Of a stretch of DNA of 17,082 nt, positions 15,215 through 17,082 are shown piece after piece (the stretch's first letter is position 1; every line of letters starts with the position of its first letter). This stretch comes from Phelpsiimicrobium sp043802125 (GTDB taxonomy: Bacteria > Omnitrophota > Gorgyraeia > Velamenicoccales > Velamenicoccaceae), in contig JAZDLG010000008.1 of assembly GCA_043802125.1 (NCBI GenBank), positions 1-17,082 of the forward strand. Direction: 5' to 3'. Position numbers and translations under genes: made by a program. The notes below the pieces were generated by a model that saw nothing but the letters and a program-made list of their open reading frames with translations, did no database searches and was not told where the DNA came from.

Positions 15215-15505
15215 ATGAAAAGATCGGCTTTTTTTAAATATTTTTGGAGTTTAAACGAAAAGGCGCTTAAAGAAACTAAACCTATTCTTTGCGACCCGTC
15301 TCATCCTCAATTTAAGCAGCGGATGACAATCCTTCTTTCTCGCTGTGACAAGCCGAAAGAACTTTTTTCGATCATTACGGAAAAAGATTTTATAAATACA
15401 GGGAATCGGAATTTCGCGATTGGTGGCAAACTATATACGAACAGCTTCTACAAAAGTCAGGTATTAAGACAAGGCGGCCGGACAGTTCTTCAGCCATGTT
15501 TTTAA
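15215..15505 (+). CDS. N-terminal part of an XRE-associated hypothetical protein, probably frame-broken
   Basis: A 96-codon frame beginning MKRSAFFKYFWSLNEKALKETKPIL. It is not RelE/HigB-like by eye, and I do not assign a function. The first 60 or so residues read as a convincing small globular domain (SRCDKPKELFSIITEKDF). After about 15390-15400 this frame turns into an improbable tail ending VLQPCF. In the -1 frame the DNA reads SEFRDWWQTIYEQLLQKSG and continues without a stop into the HTH domain at 15496-15690. The likely original product is therefore one protein, N-domain plus XRE HTH, now split by a frameshift, perhaps with a small deletion near 15385-15405. No canonical slippery heptamer is present. 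A strong promoter and palindrome precede it. Confidence 0.55.
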   Translation: MKRSAFFKYFWSLNEKALKETKPILCDPSHPQFKQRMTILLSRCDKPKELFSIITEKDFINTGNRNFAIGGKLYTNSFYKSQVLRQGGRTVLQPCF

Positions 15506-15690
15506 AGATCGGCAGGGTGGTTAAGGAAACAAGGATACGAAAGGGCTTAAGCCAGAAAGGATTAGCCGCCGTAGCCGGAATGAAACAGCCTGATATTTCA
15601 AGAATAGAAGAAGGCTCAAAGAATGTTACTTTAAAGACCCTGTTTTTTTTATGCAAGGTCTTAGATATTAAAACGGTTGATTTGCAATAA
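15496..15690 (+). CDS. XRE-family helix-turn-helix regulator (HTH part of the split gene)
   Basis: A 64-residue HTH_3/Cro-CI domain: IGRVVKETRIRKGLSQKGLAAVAGMKQPDISRIEEG, then LKTLFFLCKVLDI. Helices 2-3 and the ISRIE-G signature match HigA-like antitoxins and XRE repressors. The frame stays open upstream to 15349, and the extra sequence (SEFRDWWQTIYEQLL) looks like real protein, so the ATG at 15496 may only be an internal methionine; no Shine-Dalgarno precedes it. Its stop codon lies in a 16-bp tandem duplication. It sits between a kinase and its response regulator, bracketed by two CCGAGGT hairpins, and is likely an inserted self-regulated module. Confidence 0.7.
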   Translation: MFLKIGRVVKETRIRKGLSQKGLAAVAGMKQPDISRIEEGSKNVTLKTLFFLCKVLDIKTVDLQ

Positions 15691-15734
15691 ATCAAGCCGA
15701 GGTTAAATCAAGCCGAGGTCGGACCTCGGTATAT
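15688..15734 (+). repeat. 16-bp tandem duplication running into the right CCGAGGT hairpin repeat
   Basis: TAAATCAAGCCGAGGT occurs twice in tandem at 15688-15703 and 15704-15719, the first copy containing the XRE stop codon. The second merges with the hairpin CCGAGGT-CGG-ACCTCGG (15713-15729) and the trailing TATAT shared with the left copy at 15106-15130. Confidence 0.8.
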
Positions 15735-15746
15735 CTGGAGGACCAG

Positions 15747-16391
15747 ATGCCTTATACCGTGCTAATCGCGGACGATCATGACATCATCCGCGAGGGGATA
15801 AAGAACATCCTGCGTAATCAGAAAGATTATGAGGTCGTGGCAGAAGCTGCCGACGGCCAGGAAGCGCTTGATAAAGTAAGCGCATTAAAGCCGGATATCT
15901 TGTTGCTTGATATTACAATGCCAAAGAAGAGCGGCCTTGAGATATTGGATCAGCTCCAGCGCGCGTCGCGCAAGACCAAGATATTGATCATCAGCGTGCA
16001 TAAAGCAGATGCCTACATCATGCGCGCGCTTAAGTCAGGAGTTAAGGGCTACTTAAACAAAGAGAATGCCGCTGACGACCTCCTGCCGGCTTTGCGCAAG
16101 ATAACCGCCGGCCAGGTTTATTTGAGTGCTCAGGCTTCATCCTACTTATTGGAAAAAGCATCCAAAGGCCCTGAAGAAATGGCAAAAGAAAATATCTTAA
16201 GCGAGCGCGAAACTGAAGTCTTGCGCCTTGTGGCAGAAGGCAAGACCGCTAAAGAAATAGCAGAGAGCCTTTTTATAAGCGCAAGGACCGTTGAGAACTA
16301 CAAGAACAACCTCTTGAAAAAGCTTGGGCTTCACAAGTCAAGCGATCTCATCAAATACGCGATCAAGAACAAAATAGTAGACCTTGAGTGA
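15747..16391 (+). CDS. NarL/FixJ-family response regulator
   Basis: A 214-residue two-component regulator. The receiver domain (about 3-120) has the acidic pair D9-D10, phosphoacceptor D55 in DILLLDITMP, S83 and K105 (GYLNKEN). The LuxR-type HTH (about 148-210) has LSERETEVLRLVAEGKTAKEIAESLFISARTVENYKNNLLKKL. The length and both domains are normal and intact. GGAGG at 15736-15740 is a good ribosome binding site. It pairs with the HisKA_3 kinase at 13775. Its TGA stop opens copy 3 of the 29-nt hairpin element. The target promoters are unknown; candidates include the secretion operon's own gaps. Confidence 0.95.
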   Translation: MPYTVLIADDHDIIREGIKNILRNQKDYEVVAEAADGQEALDKVSALKPDILLLDITMPKKSGLEILDQLQRASRKTKILIISVHKADAYIMRALKSGVKGYLNKENAADDLLPALRKITAGQVYLSAQASSYLLEKASKGPEEMAKENILSERETEVLRLVAEGKTAKEIAESLFISARTVENYKNNLLKKLGLHKSSDLIKYAIKNKIVDLE

Positions 16392-16419
16392 GACAAACTG
16401 TTTTGTTCAATTTGTCGCC
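16388..16419 (+). repeat. 29-nt GAGACAAA...TTTGTC(T/G)C element, copy 3
   Basis: TGAGACAAA beginning on the response-regulator TGA stop pairs imperfectly with TTTGTCGC (16411-16418). Across the 29-nt core it matches copy 2 at 23 positions, including loop bases, so the two share ancestry beyond the stem. No U-tract follows. Confidence 0.7.
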
Positions 16420-16638
16420 TTGATTCTTTGCTTGTTTTATCCGGCAAGATAGGATCAGGGATTTTTTATGTCCGGGGTATGGTCAGAAGGGCGCAAACAA
16501 TCGTTCCTAGATGGTGAACAGGCGTTTTTTGGGGTATCCTGTAGGCGTCCGGGATCGTCAAAAAGGCTGTTTTGGGTGACATGAAAATGTCCACTAAGGA
16601 TGCGCGGATTTACACTCTTACTCATTAAGATATTTTTG
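16420..16638. other. Gene-free stretch
   Basis: I see no gene here. A 38-codon + frame from 16468 and a - strand frame across the region have no recognisable motif. GACAT-GAAA-ATGTC (around 16577-16590) could form a small tetraloop hairpin. It may be the decayed left border of the accessory AbiE-type module. Confidence 0.4.
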
Positions 16639-16705
16639 TTGACAACCCCAGTTTTTTGTTGTATAAGAAATTTACGATAATCGTTCAAGGACTGATAATC
16701 GTAAA
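16639..16705 (+). promoter_or_regulatory. Promoter and inverted-repeat operator of the AbiEi-like gene
   Basis: TTGACA (16639-16644), a 17-bp spacer and TATAAG (16662-16667) form a near-consensus sigma-70 promoter. Directly downstream, TTTACGATAATC (16671-16682) and GATAATCGTAAA (16694-16705) form an inverted repeat with one mismatched pair, covering the expected transcription start. Known AbiEi proteins repress their own operon by binding inverted repeats, which fits. Confidence 0.75.
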
Positions 16706-16728
16706 CTATAGGACAATGGAATAAAACC

Positions 16729-17082
16729 ATGGAAAAATACTTTGGCCCCAAAGAAACAGAAGTAATTTCTCGTCTTTCATACGAGAAGGTAACAATTATT
16801 ACTAAGGAGCAGTTTGACAAGCTTGTTGGGCAATCCCTGTTGACGCGCCAGATTATCTATCAACTAAAAAAGAAGGGCATTCTGAAGCCGATCATTAAGG
16901 GCATCTATTATTACTCGCCCTTAGAGTCCGGGCCTGCGGGGAGCAGGGTCAATGAGTTTTTAATTCCGTCGGTTCTTTTTCCCAAGGGTAATTACTATGT
17001 AGGCTACTCAACGATGTACAATTACTACGGCTTGACGGAACAGATATTTCAAACATTTTATATCTTAAATACTTCGCTTCAA
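16729..17082 (+). CDS. AbiEi-like antitoxin / transcriptional regulator, 3' end beyond the window
   Basis: An open frame of 118 codons from ATG 16729 to the window end, without a stop. The protein begins MEKYFGPKETEVISRLSYEK. An N-terminal winged helix (about 22-65) contains LLTRQIIYQLKKKGILKPIIKGIYYYSP. The start of the second domain shows YYVGYSTMYNYYGLTEQIFQTFYILN, a hallmark stretch of AbiEi-type antitoxins. In type IV toxin-antitoxin pairs AbiEi represses the operon and counteracts the nucleotidyltransferase AbiEii, which would be expected just beyond the edge. The strong promoter with inverted repeat upstream agrees. The start has only a weak AGGA upstream. The alternative is a stand-alone AbiEi-like regulator without toxin. 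Confidence 0.78.
   Translation, partial: MEKYFGPKETEVISRLSYEKVTIITKEQFDKLVGQSLLTRQIIYQLKKKGILKPIIKGIYYYSPLESGPAGSRVNEFLIPSVLFPKGNYYVGYSTMYNYYGLTEQIFQTFYILNTSLQ

Noticed and set aside
15381..15400. Programmed -1 frameshift site in the XRE gene
   Set aside because: Five A's and a G are present but not in the frame of a canonical X-XXY-YYZ heptamer; kept only as a remote possibility.
16455..16820. 121-codon open frame on the - strand
   Set aside because: No recognisable domain, and it overlaps the promoter, operator and start of a convincing AbiEi-like gene on the + strand.

Overview
The window is a bacterial chromosomal segment with all credible genes on the + strand. It is dominated by a type II secretion / type IV pilus-like operon. 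Mid-range base composition, a PilM-PilN fused GspL, the numerous small hairpin repeats and the style of the genes recall uncultured phyla such as Candidatus Omnitrophota. That placement is an impression only: no rRNA, tRNA or other taxonomic marker is present.

Layout. 1-4848: gspE (5' end cut by the window edge), gspF, gspL and gspM. 4849-6044: an AT-rich accessory module, a winged-HTH/nucleotidyltransferase gene plus a HEPN gene with its own promoter and paired operators, inserted between gspM and the pseudopilins. 6066-8299: pseudopilins gspG, gspI, gspJ and gspK; gspJ carries an in-frame amber codon (7006-7008) inside its hydrophobic helix. 8315-11419: an ExeA/GspA-type AAA ATPase, a GspC-like inner-membrane protein and the secretin gspD. 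11526-12269: a membrane-anchored coiled-coil/TPR protein. 12380-13735: a Schlafen-AlbA/RecG-like regulator, probably accessory. 13775-16391: a NarX-type histidine kinase and a NarL-type response regulator, separated by a small, apparently frameshifted XRE-type regulator gene with a consensus-like promoter and a 41-bp palindrome. 16392-16728: gene-poor, with a strong promoter and operator-like inverted repeat at its right end. 16729-17082: the 5' part of an AbiEi-like antitoxin gene running off the window.

How it fits together. GspE would power GspF/GspL/GspM/GspC in the inner membrane, assembling a GspG pseudopilus tipped by I, J and K, with GspD as the outer-membrane channel. The GspA-like ATPase and the TPR protein may help assembly, and the kinase/regulator pair may control the cluster. 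Three self-regulated accessory modules (NTase/HEPN, XRE-type, AbiE-type) have settled between these genes. Each has a promoter and palindromic operator DNA in front of it.

Repeats. Two families of small hairpin repeats occur in gene gaps. One is a 29-nt GAGACAAA...TTTGTCTC element, which supplies the TGA stop codon in two of its three copies. The other is a CCGAGGT-CGG-ACCTCGG-type element that brackets the XRE module. No CRISPR array, insertion sequence, tRNA or rRNA was seen.
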